64,000 bases of DNA from Erythrobacter aureus (GTDB lineage: Bacteria; Pseudomonadota; Alphaproteobacteria; Sphingomonadales; Sphingomonadaceae): positions 2,148,501-2,212,500 of the forward strand of contig NZ_CP031357.1 in assembly GCF_003355455.1 (NCBI RefSeq), in the 5' to 3' direction. The position numbers and the translations under genes are program-made. Below are positions 9,128-18,500 of the stretch, in pieces. Under the pieces are notes generated by a model. That model was not told where the DNA came from, did no database searches, and saw only the letters and a program-made list of their open reading frames with translations. The stretch's first letter is position 1. The number at the start of each line of letters is the position of its first letter.

Positions 9128-9655
9128 ATGGCCGTCGACGAAAGTCTTGCCTTCAAGCCGGTCCGCATTGCGCTGCTGACTGTGTCGGACACGCGCACGC
9201 TTGCCGAGGACACGTCTGGCGACATACTGGCCCAGCGTATCGCGGCAGCCGGCCATGAACTGGTGGTTCGCGAAATCAGCCACGACGATGTCAATGAGAT
9301 CGACGCGCATCTGCATCGGTGGATCGAAGACGAGAGCATCGACTGCGTTATCTGCACCGGCGGGACGGGGCTCACCGGACGCGATGTGACGCCCGAAGCG
9401 CTCGACCGGGTGAAGAGCAAGGACGTTCCCGGTTTCGGAGAGCTGTTTCGCTGGCTCAGCTACGAAACCATCGGGACGAGTACGATCCAGTCCCGCGCCT
9501 GCGCGGTGGTGGCGCGCGGAACCTATATCTTCGCCCTCCCCGGCTCGAATGGCGCGGTGAAGGATGGGTGGGACAAGATCCTGATCCATCAGCTCGACAG
9601 CCGCTACCGCCCCTGTAACTTCGTCGAGCTGATGCCGAGATTGCGCGAACGGTAA
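9128..9655 (+). CDS. moaB: molybdenum cofactor biosynthesis protein B
   Basis: This is a 175-residue MoaB/MogA-like protein. The family adenylates molybdopterin during molybdenum cofactor synthesis. It shows the diagnostic VICTGGTGLTGRDVTPEA motif (about residues 75-92), with SYETIGTSTIQSRA and FALPGSNGAVKDGWD following. It is preceded by a good ribosome site (AGGAAGGA, 8 nt before the ATG). No other moa or moe gene is in the window. A palindromic repeat follows the gene from 9672. Confidence 0.94.
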   Translation: MAVDESLAFKPVRIALLTVSDTRTLAEDTSGDILAQRIAAAGHELVVREISHDDVNEIDAHLHRWIEDESIDCVICTGGTGLTGRDVTPEALDRVKSKDVPGFGELFRWLSYETIGTSTIQSRACAVVARGTYIFALPGSNGAVKDGWDKILIHQLDSRYRPCNFVELMPRLRER

Positions 9656-9671
9656 CCGCCCCTCCCAAACA

Positions 9672-9772
9672 GTCATTGCGAGGAGCCGAAGGCGACGCGG
9701 CAATCCATCTCCCCACGGCGCATCCAGCGGCAGGGGTCGATGATGGATTGCTTCGTTTCGCTCGCAATGACT
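9672..9772. repeat. about 100-nt palindromic intergenic repeat, copy 1
   Basis: The element begins GTCATTGCGAGGAGCCGAAG and ends CTCGCAATGAC, so its ends are inverted copies of each other. Internally GCAATCCAT is mirrored by GATGGATTGC. The same ends occur at 15484-15585 and 19153-19252. It sits between moaB and the radical SAM gene. Palindromes with this GTCATTGCGAG start are common intergenic repeats in alphaproteobacteria; mobility of the MITE/REP type is inferred. Confidence 0.85.
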
Positions 9773-9788
9773 ATGGAGGAGTCACTTT

Positions 9789-9803
9789 GTTCCATGTATG
9801 TTC
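9789..9803 (+). promoter_or_regulatory. putative LexA (SOS) box, GTTC-N7-GTTC
   Basis: GTTCCATGTATGTTC is an exact match to the alphaproteobacterial LexA consensus GTTC-N7-GTTC. It lies 6 nt before the likely start codon (9810) of a DNA-repair-type radical SAM gene. About two such 15-mers are expected by chance on both strands of 64 kb, so the position rather than the match itself is the evidence. Confidence 0.65.
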
Positions 9804-9809
9804 CAGAAC

Positions 9810-10907
9810 ATGGATCGCCGACTCGCTCCTGCAATATCCGGACGCGGCGCGCAGGGCGCCGAGGTGCCGACGCGCTTCGGCCTCGCCACGCGCGAGGAGG
9901 ATGGCGACTGGCGCGACTATATGGAGCAACTGACCGATCTCGAAGGGGGGCCGCCGGTAAAGCTCCGCACCACCGTGACCGAGGAACACCCGAAGACGAT
10001 CGTCAGCTTCAACCAGTCGCCCGACGTACCCTTCGACCGGTCGGTCAACGCCTATCGCGGCTGCGAGCATGGCTGCGTCTATTGCTTCGCGCGGCCCACG
10101 CATGCCTATCACGATCTCTCGCCCGGGCTCGACTTCGAAACCAGGCTGTTCGCCAAGCCCAATGCGGCGGATTTGCTGCGCGCCACGCTGGCCAAACCCC
10201 AATACCGCCCCAAACCGATTTCGATGGGGACCAATACCGATCCCTACCAGCCGATCGAGGCGCGGTATCGCATAACCCGCAGCGTGCTGGATGTGTGCCT
10301 CGATGCGCGCCACCCGGTGACGATCACGACCAAATCCGACCGCGTTCTGGCCGATCTCGATCTGCTAGCAGAGATGGCGGAAAGGCGGCTGGTCGCGGTG
10401 GCGATATCGGTGACAACGCTGGATCCGAAGCTGTCGGGCAAGCTCGAACCGCGCGCTGCGGCACCCGCCAAACGGCTACGGGCCTTGCAGAAACTGGTCG
10501 ATGCGGGTGTGCCCACCCATTGCTCGGTCTCGCCCATCATCCCGGCGATCACCGACGAGTTCATGGAGGAGATCGTCCAGCGCGTCGCGGCCATCGGCGT
10601 GGGTAGCGTGGGCTGGATCCCGCTGCGCCTGCCGCACGAGGTCGCCCCGCTGTTCCGCGAATGGCTATCGGTCCACTTCCCCGAACGCGGCGACAAGGTG
10701 ATGGGCATCGTCCGCTCGATCCGCGGCGGGAAGGACAATGATCCCGATTTCCATACCCGCATGAGGCCGAGCGGCGTATGGGCAGACCTCTTCCGCGCAA
10801 GGTTCCGCGTAGCCTGCAAGCGCGCGGGGCTCGGCAAGGCGAAGTTCGAACTGGATTGCACGCAGTTCAGGCCGCCCGCAGTGGGCGGGCAGTTGCGGTT
10901 GTTGTGA
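9810..10907 (+). CDS. PA0069-family radical SAM protein (SplB/photolyase-like)
   Basis: The 365-residue protein carries the 4Fe-4S motif in YRGCEHGCVYCFARPTH (Cys 85, 89 and 92 from the 9810 start). The family's SPGLDFETRLF follows, then ISMGTNTDPYQPIE. The family is grouped with spore photoproduct lyase-like DNA repair photolyases, but its substrate is unknown. I chose ATG 9810 because the conserved N-terminal SGRGA...TRF begins soon after it; ATG 9798 is also in frame but lies inside the LexA-type box. The box directly upstream predicts DNA-damage induction. Confidence 0.9.
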   Translation: MDRRLAPAISGRGAQGAEVPTRFGLATREEDGDWRDYMEQLTDLEGGPPVKLRTTVTEEHPKTIVSFNQSPDVPFDRSVNAYRGCEHGCVYCFARPTHAYHDLSPGLDFETRLFAKPNAADLLRATLAKPQYRPKPISMGTNTDPYQPIEARYRITRSVLDVCLDARHPVTITTKSDRVLADLDLLAEMAERRLVAVAISVTTLDPKLSGKLEPRAAAPAKRLRALQKLVDAGVPTHCSVSPIIPAITDEFMEEIVQRVAAIGVGSVGWIPLRLPHEVAPLFREWLSVHFPERGDKVMGIVRSIRGGKDNDPDFHTRMRPSGVWADLFRARFRVACKRAGLGKAKFELDCTQFRPPAVGGQLRLL

Positions 10908-11147
10908 ATGTCCGGGAGTGGGGTGGGGAGCGGAATGTCTGGTTTTAGTTAATGCAAGGCACAAGCTGTCGATCGCTGTGATCACCAAATCATGACGTCG
11001 GACGTGGTGACCGCCACGAACCTATCAAAGTTAACAGTACGGACCCGGTGAAGCGGTTCCACAACGAGCGGATCGCCCGCAGAGCAAGCCTCAAACTCAG
11101 CTGTACAAAGTCAAAGCCTGCAATTTGAAGCAACGTCTATGACGCTA

Positions 11148-11687
11148 CTATCGGACAGAAAAATCAAACGAGGACGCTATTTTTTCGCAAGTTTCTTCAT
11201 GCATGCAGAAACCTTCAACAAACAATCGAGCCTGCGGCCCTAAAGGGGTGAGCGCTCGTATAGCTATAGGAAATCGCCCGCTTCTGTTTGTTGGATGCAT
11301 TATATCCTCACCGCTACGGGGGCTTGCTAAATGCTCAAGATAAAAGGAAATTTTTCCAATGACGTTTTGAGTTTCGAATTCCCTGCAGGTGCGGTCCGGG
11401 AGACAGGAAACTGAGCCATTCTCCGAACCGACGGCGACACGAACAAGCGTGCTTTCATCGGAAAACATTATGCCAGAAGATTCGAAACCCTGAGCGGCAA
11501 CCACCTGCATTTTACTAGGAATATTGAATGTGAGTTTTCCGCCTTCAGCCAGTTGTATGGACGGCCGGAGGTTCGCGATGTTGGCCTGGGCTCTTTCATC
11601 TATATGCGTCTCCCCAGTTGCCGTGGTCTGACAACCCGTCAAAACGAGAGGAAGGAGCGAGAGGCCCAGATAGAAAGCGCTGTTCAT
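11148..11687 (-). CDS. putative lipoprotein, last gene of a low-GC cluster
   Basis: Starting at ATG 11687-11685, which shares one base with the stop of the metalloprotease gene (TAATG), the protein has 179 residues. It has a short lipoprotein signal ending in LPLVLTGC. The mature part has four further cysteines (SCLPDRTC, FCMHEETC), which could form two disulfides in the periplasm. I do not recognise the family. Base composition is near 50% GC by eye against more than 60% in flanking genes. It probably shares a transcript with the three frames upstream. Confidence 0.65.
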   Translation of the reverse strand: MNSAFYLGLSLLPLVLTGCQTTATGETHIDERAQANIANLRPSIQLAEGGKLTFNIPSKMQVVAAQGFESSGIMFSDESTLVRVAVGSENGSVSCLPDRTCREFETQNVIGKISFYLEHLASPRSGEDIMHPTNRSGRFPIAIRALTPLGPQARLFVEGFCMHEETCEKIASSFDFSVR

Positions 11688-12415
11688 TAGCGTGTTCCAT
11701 ACAGCCACTGAGCGCTCGACAAGTCATTGGTAGACGGCGTCAGTGGACGCGGACCCTTAAAATTCCATCCATTCATGACATCCGCCGCAACTTGATCTTG
11801 GAGTTTGTGCGCCATCCCCATTGCGTGGCCAAGCTCGTGAGCGACCAGATTTTGGATGTGAATTTTGTCAGTCGGCACGGTTCCGGTGCCACAATAAGCG
11901 CTGGCAATAGTCGCGGGCCGGATCATCATGTCGCCGTCTCTGATATACCATCGGCGCCTTTCCGGATCGGTAGTCTCTTGGAAGCGACTGGACCAGTCAA
12001 TCGACGTTTCCGCCGCTGCGTAGGAGCTTACTGTATCACCGACGGCAATATCTACCGTATCCCATCTGTTGGCCGAAGTGGCAACCAAACGTCCACCAGA
12101 AACCGTCCGCGAAAGACTGGATGTGTAGCCATTCCATATGAAACTGAAGCCGATATTTGCGTTGTTCCAGACCTGCCGACCTTCATAGATGGGCAGTCGG
12201 CACGCGTTTGGGACGCTGTTGTGTATGGTCAAATATAAATAGCTGCTTTCTTGGCGCCCATAGGTATACTTGTTGTTTGCATGCGGACGATTCTTGTTAG
12301 TGGAGCTGTATTGACAGTAGGTCGGGTCCGTAGCCAAAACGGCATCTCGTTCAGTCGGAATTGCGAGCAATGCGAATGCCAGCGGTACGGCGAGAAGCAA
12401 ATTTGATCTTTTCAT
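11687..12415 (-). CDS. secreted matrixin-like zinc metalloprotease
   Basis: This is a 242-residue protein with an N-terminal signal segment (about residues 5-19). Near the C terminus it has the complete metzincin zinc motif HELGHAMGMAH (His193, 197 and 203, catalytic Glu194), and a methionine in AADVMNG (Met214) fits the Met-turn. DTVDIAVGD upstream fits the matrixin-type strand. There is no obvious prodomain or C-terminal targeting domain. It overlaps its neighbours by one base on both sides (TGATG and TAATG), so it is part of a tight cluster. Low GC suggests horizontal acquisition. The substrate is unknown. Confidence 0.82.
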   Translation of the reverse strand: MKRSNLLLAVPLAFALLAIPTERDAVLATDPTYCQYSSTNKNRPHANNKYTYGRQESSYLYLTIHNSVPNACRLPIYEGRQVWNNANIGFSFIWNGYTSSLSRTVSGGRLVATSANRWDTVDIAVGDTVSSYAAAETSIDWSSRFQETTDPERRRWYIRDGDMMIRPATIASAYCGTGTVPTDKIHIQNLVAHELGHAMGMAHKLQDQVAADVMNGWNFKGPRPLTPSTNDLSSAQWLYGTR

Positions 12416-12888
12416 CAGGACGTCCCCCGATTGATGGAGCTTAGAGGCACCGGTCGCCCTTCTCCTAAGGGAAACATTTGGCCGTTTTGCACTAGATACG
12501 GAGCGAAGGTTTCGCCCAAAAACTGGCTCGCCGATGAAGGCCGCCCCCGCTGCTTAAACGCTGAAAATTTGTAATTCTCGCTAGAGAGAAACAAGACGAA
12601 CTCTTGCTCAGTATTTATCTGGAGCGGAGTTTCCGGAGGACGGTCGGAGAATTGGCGCATCTTGAAAGTTTCGTCAGGTGCTGAAGAACCCTTGTACGAT
12701 TCAAGCACGCGAAACTCGATAGTGGAATTAAACCCATCACCAAGTGAAGTGTCCGGCGTTATGGAAACAGGTTTTGCTCTCACGACCATTTGGGACAAAA
12801 TTTGTTTGTCAGCGAAACTGGCGGAACCGGTCACGGCATTTTCTGCTGCCAGTATGATAGATGCCGCATCTCCTTTTGCTTTCGGCAA
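12415..12888 (-). CDS. hypothetical protein, probably the 3' half of a frameshifted gene
   Basis: The frame is open for 157 codons but has no ATG at its 5' end; the first usable start is TTG at 12888-12886, inside the end of the upstream frame. The core (VVRAKPVSI..., STIEFRVLESYKGSSAP, EQEFVLFLSSENYKF) looks like a small beta-sandwich found in secreted proteins, yet no signal peptide precedes it. Adding one base to the CCC run at 12891-12893 would join it to the upstream frame, which does have a signal peptide. It is therefore likely one gene broken by an indel, either real or a sequencing error. Confidence 0.55.
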   Translation of the reverse strand: MPKAKGDAASIILAAENAVTGSASFADKQILSQMVVRAKPVSITPDTSLGDGFNSTIEFRVLESYKGSSAPDETFKMRQFSDRPPETPLQINTEQEFVLFLSSENYKFSAFKQRGRPSSASQFLGETFAPYLVQNGQMFPLGEGRPVPLSSINRGTS

Positions 12889-13247
12889 ATCCCTGGTCCA
12901 TAACCGACCGAGACGAGAAATTGGGCAATTTCATTCTGGTAAAGCTCTGGGATCTCATTCCGCCGAGTGGCATTCACGAAATCGGACGGGCTTTTGCGTA
13001 TGACATTTCGAACTTGCGCGCGCATGGCCTGTAGTTGCGGGGCTTTTCCGATTGACTGTATCGCCTGCGCCCGGTTGGACTGAATATCACTCCAGGTCTC
13101 GACAAAAGTATCGGAGCCTGTTTCGCTAGGAGATGGCGGTGGCGGAGAGTCCGACTCGCTTGGTGTTTCTTGAATTGCGAGCGCCGCACTTGCCAACACT
13201 AGTGGCATCGCGACCAACGGTCCGAGCATCATAAACTTTAGTGCCAT
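12831..13247 (-). CDS. secreted hypothetical protein, probably the 5' half of a frameshifted gene
   Basis: The ATG at 13247-13245 is preceded by GGGGAGC at good distance. It gives 138 residues with a signal peptide (about 1-24, ending ASAALA), a Ser/Pro linker (SPPPPSPSETGS) and a helical segment. The last 25 or so residues (after VGYGPG) look unlike the rest and end in an unlikely tail. The +1-shifted frame over the same bases reads naturally into the next ORF, which supports a frameshift at about 12891-12893. It is the first gene of the low-GC cluster; the function is unknown. Confidence 0.55.
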   Translation of the reverse strand: MALKFMMLGPLVAMPLVLASAALAIQETPSESDSPPPPSPSETGSDTFVETWSDIQSNRAQAIQSIGKAPQLQAMRAQVRNVIRKSPSDFVNATRRNEIPELYQNEIAQFLVSVGYGPGICRKQKEMRHLSYWQQKMP

Positions 13248-13389
13248 TTTGCTCCCCTTCGATTTTGTATTAATGCTCTGAAATACCGAAAAGGTTCCTC
13301 GCGTCACACCCGCTCGTTGGAAATGAACGACTGCTTTTAGGTAATTTGAAAAGGAGCTTGAAGGTCCTCAATTAGGGTCGGTAGCAGAC

Positions 13390-13824
13390 CTAGCCGAACC
13401 CCTCGCCCGCTGCTCCCGGCTCGAACCGCACAAGACGGCTATCCGCCAGCGCCGCCGTGCGGTTGACGACCGCCTGCTGGTAATCGGCATCCTTGATCAT
13501 CTCGAAGAAGGCGCCCGCATTGGGATATTGCGCCACGAAACCATCGTGCCAGCGCATTGCGTCGGGGCCGGTCACCACTGTCTGGAACGCCCCGCGCCAG
13601 ACGATCTCGCCGCCCACGCGGCGGAAGATCGGGCCGCTGGTCTTGCCGTATTCCTCATAGGCGCGGCGTCCGCTCCAGCCATTGCCGTGATGCTCATGCC
13701 CTTCGGGATATTCCGCGAGGTCGCGGTAGAGCAGCAGGTTGAGCATGTGGATCGGCTCGTCGCGCGGCAGGTCCTTGAATGCCTGAAAATTGGCCGGGCT
13801 CGGATCGATGTAGCTGTCGGTCAT
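13390..13824 (-). CDS. DUF1330 domain-containing protein
   Basis: This is a 144-residue cytosolic protein with the DUF1330 (dimeric alpha/beta-barrel) pattern: PIHMLNLLLYRD near residue 25, WRGAFQTVVTG in the middle, and WHDGFVAQYPNAGAFFEMIKDADYQQAVVNRTAAL with the usual YP...F...Y spacing. The family's biochemical role is not established. It lies 40 nt after the acyl-CoA ligase gene on the same strand, so co-transcription is likely. Confidence 0.85.
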   Translation of the reverse strand: MTDSYIDPSPANFQAFKDLPRDEPIHMLNLLLYRDLAEYPEGHEHHGNGWSGRRAYEEYGKTSGPIFRRVGGEIVWRGAFQTVVTGPDAMRWHDGFVAQYPNAGAFFEMIKDADYQQAVVNRTAALADSRLVRFEPGAAGEGFG

Positions 13825-13864
13825 AAACTCCTCCCGATCTCTCCGGTTGGGGAAGGAATTTCCG

Positions 13865-15463
13865 TCATCCTAGCGTATAGTCGCTGAACCGCTTGCGCAG
13901 GTCTTTCTTGCTGATCTTGCCGGTGGCGGTGTGCGGAATGTCGTCGACGAATTCGACCGCATCGGGCAACCACCATTTGGCGACCTTGTCGGCAAGGAAA
14001 CTGATGAGATCCTCGGCGCCGACATCCTGCCCTTCCTTGCGGACGACGAACAGCACGGGCCGTTCGTCCCACTTGGGATGCGGCATGCCGATCGCTGCGG
14101 CTTCGGCCACGGCGGGATGGCCGACGGCGGCATTCTCCAGCTCGACCGAGCTGATCCACTCGCCGCCCGACTTGATCACATCCTTGGTCCGGTCCGTGAT
14201 CTGCATCGTCCCGTCGGGATGGAGGACCGCCACGTCCCCGGTATTGAACCAGCCATCGGCGTCGATCGCGTCTTCCTCGGCCTTGAAATAGCGCTTCACC
14301 ACCCATGGTCCGCGAATGTGCAGCGCGCCCGATGTCTTGCCATCGCGCGGCAACACCTTTGCCGGATCGTCGAGATCGACGGTGCGCAGTTCAACGCCGA
14401 AAATCGGGCGACCTTGCTTCATCGTCTTCTCGACCCGCTCATCGAAGGTAAGTTCGTCCCAATTGCCGGTCGGCCCGCCAACCGTGCCGATGGGCGAGGT
14501 TTCGGTCATCCCCCAGGCGTGCTGGACGCGGGTGCCGTTCTTCATCAGCCGCTCGATCATGAAGCGCGGCGCGGCGCTGCCGCCGATCGTCGCCGCCTTG
14601 AGCTTGGGCAGGTCGAGACCGTTGGCATCGCAATACTGGAAATGCGCCAGCCATACGGTCGGCACACCGGCGGAATCGGTGACGCCTTCGGTCTTCATGA
14701 CCTCGTCGAGCACGGCGGGATCGTTCACCGCGCTGAAGACGAATTTGATCCCTGCCATGGCCCCGGCATAGGGCAGGCCCCAGCTCGCCGCGTGGAACAT
14801 CGGCACGACCGGCAGCATCACGCTGGAGGAGCTGAAATTGAACGCCGCGGGCTGCAACCCGGCAATCGCGTGCAGCATGGTCGAGCGGTGTTCGTACTGG
14901 ACGCCCTTGGGATGGCCCGTGGTTCCGCTGGTGTAGCAGATCATGCAGGGGTCGCGCTCGTCGCCGTCGACCCAGGCGAAATCGCCATCCTGCGCGCCGA
15001 TCCAGTCTTCGAAACTGGTCGTATGCTCGCCCGAATCGAAGCAGATATAGTGTTCGACCGTCGGCCATTTGTCGCGCATCTTGTCGACGATCGGCTGGAA
15101 GGCCGCATCGTAGAGCATGACTTTGTCTTCGGCGTGGTTGACGATGTATTCGAGCTGGTCCTCGAACAGGCGCGGGTTGCAGGTGTGCAGCACGCCGCCC
15201 ATCCCCGCGACGCCGAACCAGCTTACGAGATGACGCGCATGGTTCATCGCGAGGCTGGCAACCTTGTCGCCCTTCTCCAGGCCCAGCGCCTGAAGCGCCT
15301 GGCTCATCTTCCGCGCGTCGCGATGAATGCCTGCCCAATCGGTGCGGGTTTCGCTGCCATCGGCCCAGCGGGTAACGATTTCTCGGGTGGGGGCTTCCCG
15401 GGCTGCGTGATCGATCACATGCGAAATCCGCATGTTCCAGTCCTGCATCGCGCCAAGCGGCAT
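13865..15463 (-). CDS. long-chain fatty acid-CoA ligase (AMP-binding)
   Basis: The 532-residue protein is a full-length ANL-superfamily enzyme that activates carboxylic acids to acyl-AMP and then acyl-CoA. The P-loop-like CYTSGTTGHPKGVQYEH is at about residues 183-199. AWGMTETSPIG (adenine site) and GWFNTGDVAVLHPDG (hinge) follow, and the catalytic lysine lies in the final HTATGKISKKDLRKRF. It resembles the medium/long-chain AlkK-type ligases; chain-length preference cannot be read. GGAGAG precedes the start. A palindromic repeat separates it from dnaE, which lies upstream on the same strand. Confidence 0.92.
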   Translation of the reverse strand: MPLGAMQDWNMRISHVIDHAAREAPTREIVTRWADGSETRTDWAGIHRDARKMSQALQALGLEKGDKVASLAMNHARHLVSWFGVAGMGGVLHTCNPRLFEDQLEYIVNHAEDKVMLYDAAFQPIVDKMRDKWPTVEHYICFDSGEHTTSFEDWIGAQDGDFAWVDGDERDPCMICYTSGTTGHPKGVQYEHRSTMLHAIAGLQPAAFNFSSSSVMLPVVPMFHAASWGLPYAGAMAGIKFVFSAVNDPAVLDEVMKTEGVTDSAGVPTVWLAHFQYCDANGLDLPKLKAATIGGSAAPRFMIERLMKNGTRVQHAWGMTETSPIGTVGGPTGNWDELTFDERVEKTMKQGRPIFGVELRTVDLDDPAKVLPRDGKTSGALHIRGPWVVKRYFKAEEDAIDADGWFNTGDVAVLHPDGTMQITDRTKDVIKSGGEWISSVELENAAVGHPAVAEAAAIGMPHPKWDERPVLFVVRKEGQDVGAEDLISFLADKVAKWWLPDAVEFVDDIPHTATGKISKKDLRKRFSDYTLG

Positions 15464-15483
15464 ACTCTCTCCTCTCCAATTCG

Positions 15484-15585
15484 GTCATTGCGAGGAGCCG
15501 AAGGCGACGCGGCAATCCAGCTTCAAACATCGCCGTCGCGAGCGATGGCGGGTGATGGATTGCGTCGCCTTCTGCTCGCAATGAC
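15484..15585. repeat. about 100-nt palindromic intergenic repeat, copy 2
   Basis: The left end GTCATTGCGAGGAGCCGAAG is identical to copy 1 at 9672, and the right end is again CTCGCAATGAC. The inner loop differs. It lies between the ends of dnaE and the start of the acyl-CoA ligase gene, both on the minus strand. Confidence 0.85.
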
Positions 15586-15592
15586 TGTGTTT

Positions 15593-18500
15593 TCAGGCAA
15601 CGAGGCGCAAGTTTGCCTTCCCCCGTCGCGCGGTCAACTGCACCTTGGCAAGACCGGGCACGCTTGCCAAGCGTTCGGCCACGTCTCCGTCGATAGAAAA
15701 TGTTCGCCCCAACCGCATGACAGGTGGTGTCGGATCGCCGGTGAGCAATGTGGCGAGCACTTCATCGCCTCCAGTGTCGTCCGCACCCAATTCCAGCGCA
15801 AGCTGGGTGAGCGCATCGACGCTCTCCACCTCGAGCGTGAGCAGCATCGCCATGCTGCCCTTCACCGCCTCGAGCGGCACCGCGCCGCGCACGGTGATCC
15901 GCGGCGGTTCGTCCGGGCTCGGACTGTCGAGTTCGACATCGAGCTTCACGCAGGTGCCGTTCTCGGCCCATTCGAGGAATTTATCGACCAGCCCTTCTTC
16001 GAAACAAGCCGCGCTGAACTGGCCCGAACTGTCGGAAAAATCGGCGCGGATGAAGGGTTTGCCGCGCTTGGTCGTGCCCTTGTTCGCGCCTTCGACCTGC
16101 ACCGCCATCACCGCGCCCATGCGCCCGCCGCCCGGCACACCGCCCGCCATCAGCGAAGCGTGCGAACGCGCGCCCTGCGCACTGGCGATTTCGCGATAGG
16201 CCGCAGTCGCATGTTCCTTGAACGAAAAGCCCATATTCTCCTTTTCACGATTGCGGGCTTCGCTGAGTGACCAGTCTTCGGCGTCTTTCAAACGCAGCGT
16301 ATCCTCCACCGCCGCATCCTCCCCGCCGAACAGCCCCGCCTGCCCGCTCGATCGCTCGCGCTCGGCCGCATCGGCGACTGCCAGCAGCATATCGGTATTG
16401 GCCATCAGCTTGGCGCGGTTGGGCTCGAACTCGTCCAATGCCCCTGCGCTGATCAGCGCTTCGAGCTGGCGCGAATTCATCGAACCCTTGGGCAGACGCT
16501 CGAACAAATCCTTCAGGCTCTCGAACTTGCCCGCAGCCTCGCGCTCTTCCACAATCGCTTCCATCGCCCGTTCGCCGACATTGCGAATGCCAGCCAGCGC
16601 ATAGCGCACGGCATAGCCGTCGTCGGTCTGCTCGACTGTGTATTCGGCTTCCGAATGGTTGAGTGAGGGCGGCAGAACCTTGATCCCGCTGCGCCGCGCA
16701 TCGTCGACGAAGACCGCCAGCTTTTCCGACTGGTGCATGTCGAAACACATGGAGGCGGCGTAGAATTCTTCCGGGTAATGCGCTTTCAGCCAGGCGGTCT
16801 GGTAGGCGAGCAGCGCGTAAGCGGCGGCGTGCGACTTGTTGAAGCCGTATCCGGCGAACTTGTCGATCAAGTCGAACAGCGCGTTGGCCTCGGCTTTCTC
16901 GATCCCGCTGACTTCCTTGCAGCCATCGACGAAGCGCTGGCGCTGCCCGTCCATTTCCGCCTGGACCTTCTTGCCCATCGCGCGGCGCAGCAGGTCGGCA
17001 TCGCCGAGCGAGTATCCGGCAAGGATCTGCGCGGCCTGCATGACCTGTTCCTGGTAGACGAAGATGCCGTAGGTTTCGGCGAGGATGCCTTCGAGCTTGG
17101 CGTGCGGATATTCGATCGGCACCTCGCCCGCCTTGCGCTTGCCGAACAGCGGGATGTTGTCCATCGGACCCGGGCGATAGAGCGAGACGAGCGCAATGAT
17201 GTCGCCGAAATTGGTCGGCTTCACCGCCGTCAGCGTACGCCGCATGCCTTCCGATTCGAGCTGGAACACGCCGACCGTGTTACCCGCCTTCATCAGCTCG
17301 TAGACCTTGGGATCGTCGAGTGGGAGCTGCGACAGGTCGATATCGATCTCACGCCGCTTGAGCAGGTCGACCGCCTTCTTGAGCACCGACAGCGTCTTCA
17401 GCCCGAGAAAGTCGAATTTGACGAGGCCGCTGCTCTCGACATTCTTCATGTCGTACTGCGTCACTGGCATGTCCGAACGCGGATCGCGGTAAAGTGGGAC
17501 CAGCTTGGCCAGCGGACGGTCGCCGATCACCACGCCGGCGGCGTGCGTCGAGCTGTTGCGCGGGAAGCCCTCGAGCTGCATCGCCAGATCGACGAGGCGC
17601 TTCACCTCGTTGTCATTGTCGTATTCGCGCTTGAAATCGGCCGCACCGTTGAGCGCGCGCGGCAACGTCCACGGGTCGGTCGGGTGGTTGGGCACCATCT
17701 TGCACAGCCGGTCGACATGGCCGTAGCTCATCTGCAGGATACGGCCCGTATCGCGCAGCACGGCGCGCGCTTTCAGCTTACCGAAGGTGATGATCTGCGC
17801 GACATGGTCGTGCCCGTATTTCTGCTGGACGTAGCGGATCACCTCGCCGCGCCGCGTTTCGCAGAAGTCGATATCGAAGTCGGGCATCGAAACCCGTTCG
17901 GGATTGAGGAAGCGTTCGAACAGCAGGCCGAGCTGGATCGGATCGAGATCGGTAATCGTCAGCGCCCAGGCCACCAGGCTGCCCGCACCCGAACCACGGC
18001 CCGGCCCCACCGGAATGTCGTGGTCCTTGGCCCATTTGATGAAGTCGGCAACGATCAGGAAGTAACCGGGAAAACCCATCTGGTTGATGATGTCGACTTC
18101 GAACTTGAGCCGGTCGAAATAGACCTGGCGCTCCTCCTCGCTCATCGCGCCATAGGGTTCGAGGCGCGCCTCAAGACCCTTGCGCGCGTCCTCTTCCAGC
18201 ATGCGCGCCTCTCCCTCGAGATCGCCGGCAAGGCTGGGCAGGATGGGCTTGCGATAAGGCGGCGCATAGGCGCAGCGCTGCGCCACGACGAGCGTGTTCT
18301 GGACCGCTTCGGGCAGATCGGCGAAGGCCTCGTCCATCATGTGATAGGTCTTGACGAAGCTTTCCGGATTGGACCGCGCCCGCTCCTCGGCATCGACATG
18401 GGTCGACCCGGCGATACAGAGCATGGCGTCATGCGCCTTGTGCATATGCGGTTCGGCGAAATTGGCAGGGTTTGTCGCCACCAGCGGCAGGTCGCGCGCA

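Noticed and set aside
10908..11147. Possible small RNA or gene in the 240-nt gap after the radical SAM gene.
   Set aside because: No tRNA-like cloverleaf, strong terminator hairpin with U-run, or supported short ORF could be seen.
13931..16270. A 779-codon plus-strand frame crossing the acyl-CoA ligase, a repeat and the end of dnaE.
   Set aside because: It spans two well-supported minus-strand genes and a palindromic repeat; the product is His/Arg/Asp-rich with no domain.
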